Source of the DNA: JAWLGW01 sp964569055
GTDB lineage: Bacteria > Planctomycetota > J058
Direction: 5' to 3'
DNA length: 12,712 nt
Assembly (NCBI GenBank): GCA_964569055.1
Contig: CAZMSZ010000212.1
Coordinates: forward strand, 1-12,712
In this document: positions 1 to 8,772 of the stretch, one piece after another
Layout of the letters: each line of letters begins with the position of its first letter
Numbering within the stretch: position 1 is the first letter of the stretch
Notes under the pieces: model-generated
What the model was told of the DNA's origin: nothing
The model's input: only the letters and a program-made list of their open reading frames with translations
Databases searched by the model: none
Translations under genes and position numbers: made by a program

Positions 1-105
1 CAACCCGCCCCATCAATCTCCTCGGAGCGCCCTGGCGCCTACACACCACCCGCCCCACTAAACCATGCCGGAGCGCCCTGACGCCTACACACCACCCGCC
101 CCATC
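1..105. repeat. Short direct repeat, ~46-nt period, downstream of pilB
   Basis: A 35-nt segment at 23-57 recurs at 69-103 with a single mismatch (the G at 35 becomes A at 81), giving a 46-nt period. The tail of an earlier copy is visible at 3-16, where ACCCGCCCCATCAA matches the tail of the copy at 92-105. The repeat may therefore continue to the left of the window. It lies beyond the stop of the pilB-like gene and its hairpin. I see no convincing gene in it. It is not a CRISPR: repeats separated by about 11 nt leave no room for spacers. Function unknown. Confidence 0.7.
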
Positions 106-128
106 AAAGTTTCGCCCGAGGCGAAACT

Positions 129-130
<2 letters not shown>
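106..130 (-). terminator. Perfect 11-bp hairpin over the pilB stop codon
   Basis: AAAGTTTCGCC (106-116) and GGCGAAACTTT (120-130) are perfect inverted repeats around a 3-nt loop. On the minus-strand transcript the stop codon TAA (131-129) runs into the 5' arm, and the 3' arm ends in UUU. The shape and position fit a factor-independent terminator closing the operon. The U-tract is short (three U, then GAUGG), so efficiency is uncertain. The symmetry would let it also act on a gene coming from the left. Confidence 0.65.
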
Positions 131-2714
<2,584 letters not shown>

Positions 2715-2840
2715 GCGCGTCTCCGGTGGAGCCTTCTGCCAATCCCGCCCAGGAGCCTCGTCCCACGGCTCGAGCCACGACCCGACCAGGACCCGTTCGG
2801 GCCCGGCGGGACGACCGCTCAGCCGCGGCTCCCCTCGCGC

Positions 2841-2857
2841 CTCGGGGACCCCCCGAG
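2841..2857 (-). other. GC-rich hairpin in the pilB 5' leader
   Basis: CTCGGGG (2841-2847) and CCCCGAG (2851-2857) form a perfect 7-bp inverted repeat with a 3-nt loop, between the candidate promoter and the pilB ribosome binding site. No U-tract follows, so it is a poor terminator. It may be an attenuating or stabilising leader structure, or a chance product of high GC. Confidence 0.35.
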
Positions 2858-2882
2858 CGCGCGCAACCCCTTGTTTCAGCGG

Positions 2883-2911
2883 ATCCTAGCCGTTCGCTAC
2901 TGCGCCTTCAA
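2883..2911 (-). promoter_or_regulatory. Candidate sigma70-type promoter for pilB
   Basis: Read on the minus strand, TTGAAG (2911-2906) and TAGGAT (2888-2883) are separated by exactly 17 nt. Each hexamer matches the consensus at four of six positions. It lies just after the stop of the upstream pseudo-ATPase gene and would give pilB its own transcript with a leader of about 160 nt. This leader carries a 7-bp GC hairpin (2841-2857). Prediction by eye only. Confidence 0.35.
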
Positions 2912-2928
2912 GCGAGGTGCTGCGCGCT

Positions 2929-4866
2929 TCAGCGCGAGCGCCGCTCGAACAGGTCGCCCAGCGCCTCCACCCGCACCTCGCCGCGGGCCACGAGGTCGGC
3001 GCCGAGGTCGGTCAGCCGGCGCGTGCCCGCGCAGGGCACCAGGCCGCTCGGGTCCGGCTCGAGCAGCTCGGCCAGCGGGAGGGTCCCCTCGGTGCCCTGA
3101 TCGGCGCAGGCCGCGCAGCCGAGCCCGATCCACGAGGTCCGCAGCGGCTCGGGCCCGCCGGTCCGCACCTCGCGCTCGACCCGACAGTGCGGACAGCTCC
3201 GCGGCACCACCCGCCGCGCCAGGACGGCCCGCACCCCCCCCCGCACCAGCCCGGGCGGGAGCCCCTCGAGGGTGAGCCGGTCGAGCGCGCGCGCCCCGTC
3301 GGGCGCCGGCAGGGTCAGCAGCACCGCGCCGCCGGAGAGGGCGACGTCGACCGCCAGGCGCAGCGTGTGGCGGTCGAGCACGCCGTCGAGGCCGAGCCAG
3401 TCGGGCACCGGGTGCAACACCGCGTCGAGCCGGCCGACCAGCGCCGGGTCGAGGTCGAGCTGCGTCGTGCCGGGGATCACCCGCCGCACGGCGCGCTCGA
3501 GCGAGACCACGCTCCCGCCGAGGCGCACCGCGCGCTCCAGGCAGGCCAGGTAGGCCTCGGACCGCTCGGACGCCCGCGGCGCCGCCAGCACCACGATCCC
3601 GCGCCGCTCGGCGAGGAGCGCCTCGAACGCGGCGAGCCCCTCGAGGTCGAGCCCGAGCCGCCCGAGCGAGAGCGCGCTCGGCGGGTCGCCCTCGAGCGTC
3701 AGCGCCACCGAGGGGCCGAGCGGCGTCTCGATCGAGCGGTACTCGAGCTGCACCGGCAGGCCGCTGAGCTCGCAGCGCGCGCTCCCCACGCGCAGCGCGC
3801 CGAGCGCCCCCGCCGCGCCGCGCGCCCCCGCGCCGCTCCGCTGCTCGAGCGCCGCGGCCACCGCGACCGGGAGCTCGCCCGGGACCGCGCGCTCCTTGCG
3901 CAGCTCGCCGTCCACCCGGTAGCGCAAGCTGGCGCGCGCCCCGCGCGGCTCGAGCAGGACCTCGCTCGCGCCCTCCTCGAGGGCCTCGAGCAGGATCCCC
4001 GCCAACGGATCGTCGCCGACCCACAGCTCGTCGTCCTCCTCCTCGGACCCGGCCGCCTCGAGCAGCGACACCTCGCTGGCGCCCTCGCCCTCGGGGACGC
4101 CCCACGCCCGCAGCACGGCGCTCAGCCGCTCGGGCTCGGCCAGGATCGCGTGGACCGCCCGGCCCCCCAGCGCCTCGAGGTCGGCGATCAGCTCGTAGTC
4201 GAGCGGATCCCACATGGCGACCACCAGCGCCTCGCCCTCGCGCCGCACCGGCGCCACGCGATAGACCTGCAGCGCGCGCGGCGGGAGGGCCTCGCGGCAG
4301 GTCGGGTCGAGCGCCGCGGGGTCGAGGCGCTCGATCCCGACGTCGCTCCCCACGCTGCGGACCGTCGCCGCGAGCCGATCGGTCACCTGCCGCCGCAGGA
4401 GCTCGGTCAGCGCGCCGCCCTGCCGGCGCCGCACCTCGAGCGCCGCCTCGACCTCGGCCGGCGCGACGACGGCGCGCAGCGGCGCCGCCCCGTACGCGTG
4501 CCAGCCGCCCTCGCGGTCGAGCTCGAGCGTCAGGCGCAGGTCGCGCCGCAGCCCGCCGCGGTCGATCAGCCGCTCCAGCAGCGAGCCAGAGCTCGCGCCG
4601 ACCTCGCCCCCGGGGCCGAGCCCCATCGCCTCCAGCCGAGCGGCCAGCCCCTCCGCCCCGACCTCCGCCTCCACCGCGCGCGCCCGCTCGAGCGCCACGT
4701 TGCGTCCGCAGGCCGGGCAGAGCAGCTCGAGCAGGTTGTCGAGCAGCTCGCAGGCGACGTCCCCGCCGCAGGCGGCGCACGGGAGGCGCCGGCGCCCCAC
4801 GCCGGCCGGGCGCCAGCGGAAGAACTCCCCCGCCGGCGTCGTCCGCTCCGAGACCTCGGTGGTCAT
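2929..4866 (-). CDS. PilB/GspE-family pseudo-ATPase with N-terminal zinc ribbon
   Basis: A 645-residue paralogue of the pilus motor ATPase that appears catalytically dead. It begins with a zinc-ribbon-like CxxC pair (C30/C33, C50/C53). A T2SSE_N/MshEN-type domain follows (~181-258, including LVVAMWDPLD). Then comes the ATPase N2 domain with a preserved Asp box, RYRVDG (315-320). The core aligns without gaps to PilB around Walker A, but the P-loop reads APRASERSEA (429-438), losing the conserved glycines and replacing the lysine with R435. At Walker B the GE pair is D494-G495, and the His box STLHTN is LTLPAP (517-522). The C-terminal tetracysteine (C558, C561, C584, C587) is kept. The open frame is full-length with no stops and a good Shine-Dalgarno (GGGAGG, 4874-4879), so it is a maintained pseudoenzyme, not a decaying gene. 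A structural or regulatory partner of PilB is inferred. Confidence 0.85.
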   Translation of the reverse strand: MTTEVSERTTPAGEFFRWRPAGVGRRRLPCAACGGDVACELLDNLLELLCPACGRNVALERARAVEAEVGAEGLAARLEAMGLGPGGEVGASSGSLLERLIDRGGLRRDLRLTLELDREGGWHAYGAAPLRAVVAPAEVEAALEVRRRQGGALTELLRRQVTDRLAATVRSVGSDVGIERLDPAALDPTCREALPPRALQVYRVAPVRREGEALVVAMWDPLDYELIADLEALGGRAVHAILAEPERLSAVLRAWGVPEGEGASEVSLLEAAGSEEEDDELWVGDDPLAGILLEALEEGASEVLLEPRGARASLRYRVDGELRKERAVPGELPVAVAAALEQRSGAGARGAAGALGALRVGSARCELSGLPVQLEYRSIETPLGPSVALTLEGDPPSALSLGRLGLDLEGLAAFEALLAERRGIVVLAAPRASERSEAYLACLERAVRLGGSVVSLERAVRRVIPGTTQLDLDPALVGRLDAVLHPVPDWLGLDGVLDRHTLRLAVDVALSGGAVLLTLPAPDGARALDRLTLEGLPPGLVRGGVRAVLARRVVPRSCPHCRVEREVRTGGPEPLRTSWIGLGCAACADQGTEGTLPLAELLEPDPSGLVPCAGTRRLTDLGADLVARGEVRVEALGDLFERRSR

Positions 4867-4898
4867 CGTTCGGCCTCCCTCCGCGCGGGCCGGCGCGC

Positions 4899-6605
4899 TC
4901 AGCCGCGGCCGAGCTCGCGCAGGAACACCGGCCAGGCCGCCTCCATCGCCTTCTCGAACGCGCGCCGGACGCGCGCCTCGTCTGGGGCCGCCGGCTCGGC
5001 GTCGACGGGCGCGGTCGCGGGCGCGGCGACCCCGGCCGGGGAGGGCGCCGGGTCCGCGGCCGGCTCGGGCGCGGCGGCCTCCTCCTCGAGCTCGTCGTCG
5101 AGCTCGACCTTGCCCATCTCGGAGGGGGTCGGCGGCGGGAGGGGCGCCTCGGCGCTCCCGCTCTCGCCCTCGTCGATCCAGCCGTCGACCGAGTCCTCCA
5201 CCCGTGAGGACGGGCGGCTCGCCGCGGCGCTCGCCGACGCGTCCGAACCCGACAGCTCCGCCTCGAACACATCGCCGCCCGGGATCGCCCCGAGCGACCG
5301 CGCCGGCGGAGAGGGAGGGGTCGGCGCCACGACGGGCGCCGCGGCGCGGGGCGCGGCCGGCAGCTCGGGCGGGGAGGGCGGCGCCGGAGCCGGGCGCGGG
5401 ATCGGCGGCTCGCCGACCTCCGCCAGGCGCTCGGACGCGCTCCGCTGGGCGAGCGGTCGATCGTCGAAGGCGTCGGCCGCCCAGCCGGCCTCCGCCTCGA
5501 GCTGCTCGCCGCTGCCGAGCTCCTCGAGCGCCTTGAGGTCGGACTCGTCGAGCCGCACCTCCGAGTCGAGCTCGCTCGCCTGGCGGGCGAGGTCGTCCTC
5601 GTCGTCGAGGTCCGCGTCGAGGTCCGCATCGACGTCGTCGAGGTCGATGTCGTCGAGGTCGTCGCCCGAGCTGGCGGGCGGGAGCTCCTCGTCGAGGTCG
5701 ACGTCGTCGAGGTCGCCGAGGTCCGCGTCGAGGTCCGCGTCGNNNNNNNNNNNNNNNNNNNNNNNNNNNNNNNNNNNNNNNNNNNNNNNNNNNNNNNNNN
5801 NNNNNNNNNNNNNNNNNNNNNNNNNNNNNNNNNNNNNNNNNNCGAGGTCCGCGTCGAGGTCCGCGTCGCCTGCCGCCTCGTCGAGGTCGTCGTCGAGGTC
5901 GACGTCGTCGAGGTCCGCGTCGAGGTCGCCGAGGTCCGCGTCGAGGTCGTCGTCGAGATCGTCGAGGTCGCCGAGGTCCGCGTCGCCGAGGTCCGCGTCG
6001 CCGAGGTCCGCGTCGTCGAGGTCCGCGAGGTCGTCCTCGTCCGCCCGCGCCTTGGCCGCGGGGCGCGTCGGGTCGTCCTTCCGCAGCACCGGGGTGGTCG
6101 TGCTCGCGCGCCCGAGCGCCGGGTGTCCGCCGGTCTTGTCGAGCTTCGCCTGCTTGCGCAGCCGGTCGCGCTCCTGAATGCCCTTGTGGACCGACTCGAC
6201 CTGCTCCGCGTCGAGGTCGCCGCGCGCGAGCAGCGTGTCGGCCAGCGGGAGCACCTCGCCCGACTTGGCGTAGCCGTCCTTCTGCTGCTCGAGCGCCCGC
6301 TCGAGGGCCGCCTGATCGAGCAGCTCCATCCGCAGGACCTGCCGCGCGAACCGCTTGTCGTAGTCGCGCTGCTCGCGGTAGCGACAGGCGTTGAGGACCG
6401 ACTGATGGTGCCGCTCGGTGAGGAAGCCGAGCCGAACCATGACCTCGCCGAGGTCGAGCTCCTTGCCCTGCTTGCTCAACGCCTCCTGCTCCTCGCAGGC
6501 CTTGCGGACCTGGAAGCGGGTGACGAGCTTGTTGTCCAGCGCGATCTTCGTGTAGAGATCCTCGCTGGCGTCCTGATCGGAGCCTACGGCCTCGTTCACC
6601 GTCAA
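4899..6605 (-). CDS. Acidic Asp/Leu-repeat protein with tandem MshEN-like modules
   Basis: A protein of unknown function, translated as 568 residues across a 100-N gap of unknown true length. Two similar helical modules open it (~19-70 and ~89-139). Each has the pattern hydrophobic-Leu...Gln...Ala...Gln, about ten residues, then Leu...Leu..Gly.Leu....Val, as in the N-terminal helices of MshEN/T2SSE_N domains. The first arginine of the MshEN cyclic-di-GMP motif is missing in both, so nucleotide binding is doubtful. Residues ~190-340 are a DADL/GDLDD low-complexity tract. The rest is Pro/Ala/Glu-rich and disordered, ending in a short helix (~542-565). No signal peptide or membrane segment is seen, so it is probably cytoplasmic. 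The TTG start at 6605 is supported by GGAGG (6613-6617) seven bases upstream and an in-frame stop at 6641-6639. The gap to the pseudo-ATPase gene is 32 nt, so co-expression is very likely. An adaptor role is inferred. Confidence 0.75.
   Translation of the reverse strand: MTVNEAVGSDQDASEDLYTKIALDNKLVTRFQVRKACEEQEALSKQGKELDLGEVMVRLGFLTERHHQSVLNACRYREQRDYDKRFARQVLRMELLDQAALERALEQQKDGYAKSGEVLPLADTLLARGDLDAEQVESVHKGIQERDRLRKQAKLDKTGGHPALGRASTTTPVLRKDDPTRPAAKARADEDDLADLDDADLGDADLGDADLGDLDDLDDDLDADLGDLDADLDDVDLDDDLDEAAGDADLDADLXXXXXXXXXXXXXXXXXXXXXXXXXXXXXXXXXXDADLDADLGDLDDVDLDEELPPASSGDDLDDIDLDDVDADLDADLDDEDDLARQASELDSEVRLDESDLKALEELGSGEQLEAEAGWAADAFDDRPLAQRSASERLAEVGEPPIPRPAPAPPSPPELPAAPRAAAPVVAPTPPSPPARSLGAIPGGDVFEAELSGSDASASAAASRPSSRVEDSVDGWIDEGESGSAEAPLPPPTPSEMGKVELDDELEEEAAAPEPAADPAPSPAGVAAPATAPVDAEPAAPDEARVRRAFEKAMEAAWPVFLRELGRG
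5594..6030 (-). repeat. Asp-Leu coding tract built on a 12-nt repeat
   Basis: Degenerate tandem repeats such as GAGGTCCGCGTC (plus strand) encode Leu-Asp-Ala-Asp on the minus strand, mixed with 6- and 9-nt GTC/GAG variants. Aspartate recurs every one or two residues and leucine every three to four. The tract surrounds the assembly gap and can plausibly expand or contract without shifting frame. Confidence 0.8.
5743..5842. other. Assembly gap of exactly 100 N
   Basis: Exactly 100 undetermined bases, a conventional placeholder length. Both flanks carry the same 12-nt repeat (GAGGTCCGCGTC), so the assembly evidently broke in the tandem array. The surrounding frame stays open because 100 leaves remainder 1 on division by 3. 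An uninterrupted 12-nt array would need a gap of 10 modulo 12, which also leaves remainder 1. True length unknown. Confidence 0.95.
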
Positions 6606-6612
6606 CCTACCG

Positions 6613-6617
6613 CCTCC
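6613..6617 (-). promoter_or_regulatory. Shine-Dalgarno that fixes the TTG start
   Basis: GGAGG on the minus strand, with a 7-nt spacer to TTG at 6605-6603. It decides the start of the acidic MshEN-repeat gene, where no ATG or GTG is available in frame between the upstream stop (6641-6639) and codon 3. Confidence 0.65.
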
Positions 6618-6716
6618 GCCGCGCCATCGTCGCGAGCCCTATCTGGCGCCTGGCGTCCCAGCATCGTCGGACACCGCCCCGGTTTCCAGGGCCGGCGGGC
6701 ACCTCACCCGCCGACC

Positions 6717-8039
6717 TCAGGAAAAGTCGAACCCGCGGTTGATCTTCGGCCGTGGCGGCGGCGGGGACGCCGGGGGCCCGCCCTCGGGGCCCACGCGCCG
6801 GCTGGGCCGCGGCGGCCCGCGCCGGATCGCCGGCCGGCCGGGACCGCCCGCTCCGGCCCCGCCCGGGCCGGGGCGGCGCTCGCCCGGGTCCGAGGGGGGC
6901 GCGCTGGCCTCTCCGGCGCTGCTGCGGAACTCGATCTCGCTGCGGCTCATCGAGCTCGTCCCGCCGCGCGAGCGCGACATGCCCTTGAGCATCAGCTTGA
7001 GGTCGCCCGGGCTGGAGCTGTTCTCCATGGCCTGCTCGGGCGTGATCAGGCGGCGGCTCACCAGCTCGCTCAGCGACTGGTTGAAGCTCTGCATGCGGTA
7101 GTAGCTCGACGAGCTCTCGATCGCCTTCGCCATCTCGTCGATGCTCCCCTTCTCGATCAGCTGTCGGATCGTGGGGGAGACGATCATGATCTCGTGGGCG
7201 GCCACCCGCCCCGAGCCGTCCGCGCGGCGGACGAGGCGCTGCGAGACCACCGCCCGCAGGCACACCGCGAGCATCCGCAGGAGCCCCTGCTTGTTCTCGG
7301 GCGGGAACGCGTCGGTGATGCGCTGGATGCTCTGCTTGGCGTCGTTGGTGTGCAGGGTCGACATGACGAGGTGGCCCGTCTCGGCCGCGTGCAGCGCGAG
7401 CTCCATGGTCTCGCGGTCGCGCATCTCGCCCGCCAGGATCACGTCGGGGTTCTGGCGCAGGGCGGCGCGCAGGGCGCGATGCGCGCTGAGCGTGTCCTCG
7501 CCGATCCCCCGCTGCGTGATCGTGGACTGCTTGTCGGTGTACACGAACTCGACCGGGTCCTCGATCGTGATGATGTGCGCGTGGCGCGTCTGGTTGATGT
7601 GCTCCACGATCGCGGCCAGCGTGGTCGACTTGCCGCTGCCGGTGGGCCCCGTGACGAGGATGATCCCGTTGGGGTGGGCGGCCACGTCCTTGAGCACCGG
7701 CGGCAGGTTGAGCGCGTCGATCGTGGGCGTCTCGAGCGGGATCAGCCGGATCACCGCGCCGATGTGCCCGCGCTGGAAGAACACGTTCACCCGGAACCGC
7801 GCCGTGCCCTCCATCTCGAAGCTGAGGTCGACCTCGCGCTCCTGCTCGAGCTTCGCCCGGTGGAAGTCGCTCAGGATCGGGGCGAGGTTCTCGCGGATCG
7901 AGGCGTCGTCCTGGACGGGGAACTCCGAGGGGAGGAGCTGGCCGCTGAGCCGCATCAGCGGCGGACGCCCGAACTTGAGCACCAGGTCGGACCCGCGCCG
8001 GCCGTGGAGCTCGGCGAGGAACTCGGTGAGCTTGGACAT
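6717..8039 (-). CDS. pilT: PilT twitching-motility retraction ATPase with C-terminal extension
   Basis: A 440-residue hexameric ATPase that powers pilus retraction from the cytoplasmic base of the T4P. The N-terminal PAS-like domain (~1-115) is followed by the RecA-like core. Visible motifs are Walker A GPTGSGKSTT (131-140), the EDPVE box (160-164), Walker B NPDVILAGEMRD (197-208) with catalytic Glu205, His box STLHTND (227-233), and a TIRQLIEKG segment (290-298) matching the family's C-terminal helix. PilT is usually about 345-370 residues. Here roughly 75 extra residues (366-440) form a Pro/Gly/Arg-rich, probably disordered tail ending in FDFS. The ATG at 8039 was chosen over in-frame extensions that run through the GAF gene. 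AAGGGGG (8044-8050) lies four bases upstream. It starts 17 nt after the GAF gene stop, so they are surely co-transcribed. Confidence 0.95.
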   Translation of the reverse strand: MSKLTEFLAELHGRRGSDLVLKFGRPPLMRLSGQLLPSEFPVQDDASIRENLAPILSDFHRAKLEQEREVDLSFEMEGTARFRVNVFFQRGHIGAVIRLIPLETPTIDALNLPPVLKDVAAHPNGIILVTGPTGSGKSTTLAAIVEHINQTRHAHIITIEDPVEFVYTDKQSTITQRGIGEDTLSAHRALRAALRQNPDVILAGEMRDRETMELALHAAETGHLVMSTLHTNDAKQSIQRITDAFPPENKQGLLRMLAVCLRAVVSQRLVRRADGSGRVAAHEIMIVSPTIRQLIEKGSIDEMAKAIESSSSYYRMQSFNQSLSELVSRRLITPEQAMENSSSPGDLKLMLKGMSRSRGGTSSMSRSEIEFRSSAGEASAPPSDPGERRPGPGGAGAGGPGRPAIRRGPPRPSRRVGPEGGPPASPPPPRPKINRGFDFS

Positions 8040-8056
8040 GCGACCCCCTTGGCGGC

Positions 8057-8662
8057 TCAGCCGCCCGCGTCGGCCGGCGCCGCGCCCTCGGCCCGAGCGC
8101 GCAGCTCCTGCAGCTCGAGCCCGAGCCCGAGGATCCCGCCGGCGTAGCGGCCGACCTGCCGGATCAGCTCGACCTCGTCCGCGCGGAACGTGGGCTCGCC
8201 CTGCTTGTTGATCACCTGCAGCACGCCGAGCGCCTCGCCGTCGCACATGATCGGCGCGGTCAGCATGGAGCGGACCTCGTAGCCGACGGCCTCGGAGACC
8301 TCCTTCGCGAACCGCGGGTCGCGGTGCGCGTCGGAGACGGCGATCACCTCGTTGTTCTGGAAGGCGCTGCCGGCCATGCCCTGGCCCGGCTTGATCGCGA
8401 TGTCGAGGGCGAGCACCTCCTGCGCCTTGGGCCCGCGAGCGGCGGCGAAGTAGAGCTCGTCGCGCTCGGCGTCGTAGACGTAGACCGCGCCCGAGTGGGC
8501 GTTGAACAGCTCCATGGCCGCGTCGAGGACGCCGTCGTAGACCTCCTCGAACCGCTCGGGCGCCCCGCACAGGTGGAGCAGCCGCTGCAGCAGGCGGACC
8601 TGCGCCTGCGTGCGGTTGTGGTCTTGCAGGAGGCGCCGGTAGGCCTCGCTCTCGTCGCTCAT
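8057..8662 (-). CDS. Stand-alone GAF-domain sensor protein
   Basis: A 201-residue cytoplasmic protein that is almost entirely a GAF domain (~35-180), preceded by a short helix (5-33, several Leu/Gln) that could form a coiled coil or dimer interface. Recognisable GAF features are GAVYVYD (58-64), IKPGQGMAGSAF (90-101), and the AVGYEVRSMLTAPI...LGVLQVINK block (125-153). GAF domains bind small molecules or mediate protein contacts. The ligand here is not evident, and no kinase, cyclase or phosphodiesterase output is attached. It is closely similar to the GAF inside the PilB of this operon (IKPGQGMAGSA versus IAAGQGIVGRA; GYEVRSMLTAPIM versus GYQVRTMLTVPIM). I chose the ATG at 8662: GGAGG (8667-8671) is four bases upstream, whereas the preceding GTG codon (8665) sits almost on it. 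Confidence 0.85.
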   Translation of the reverse strand: MSDESEAYRRLLQDHNRTQAQVRLLQRLLHLCGAPERFEEVYDGVLDAAMELFNAHSGAVYVYDAERDELYFAAARGPKAQEVLALDIAIKPGQGMAGSAFQNNEVIAVSDAHRDPRFAKEVSEAVGYEVRSMLTAPIMCDGEALGVLQVINKQGEPTFRADEVELIRQVGRYAGGILGLGLELQELRARAEGAAPADAGG

Positions 8663-8670
8663 CACCCCTC

Positions 8671-8687
8671 CGCCCGGGCGAATGATA
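8671..8687 (-). promoter_or_regulatory. Possible -10 element and 10-bp palindrome before the GAF gene
   Basis: On the minus strand TATCAT (8687-8682) matches the -10 consensus at five of six positions, and is followed directly by the perfect palindrome CGCCCGGGCG (8671-8680), then the Shine-Dalgarno. I find no -35 hexamer at 16-18 nt, so a promoter here is doubtful. An operator role for the palindrome is speculation. Confidence 0.2.
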
Positions 8688-8772
8688 GCCCCGGGCCGGA
8701 GCCACGGGGAGGGGGTTCGGCCGCATTGTGAGCACGAGCACGAGCAAGCCGAGCCGAGGCGCTAGGAGCCCC

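Noticed and set aside
1..105. CRISPR-like repeats at the left edge
   Set aside because: Repeat about 35 nt with only ~11 nt between copies, so no spacers, and no cas genes.
2917..6177. A plus-strand open frame of over 1,000 codons crossing the N gap
   Set aside because: Antisense shadow of two minus-strand genes; Ser/Arg low complexity comes from the Asp-Leu tract read backwards.
6123..8147. A plus-strand open frame opposite pilT
   Set aside because: Antisense of a clear PilT core; no recognisable motif.
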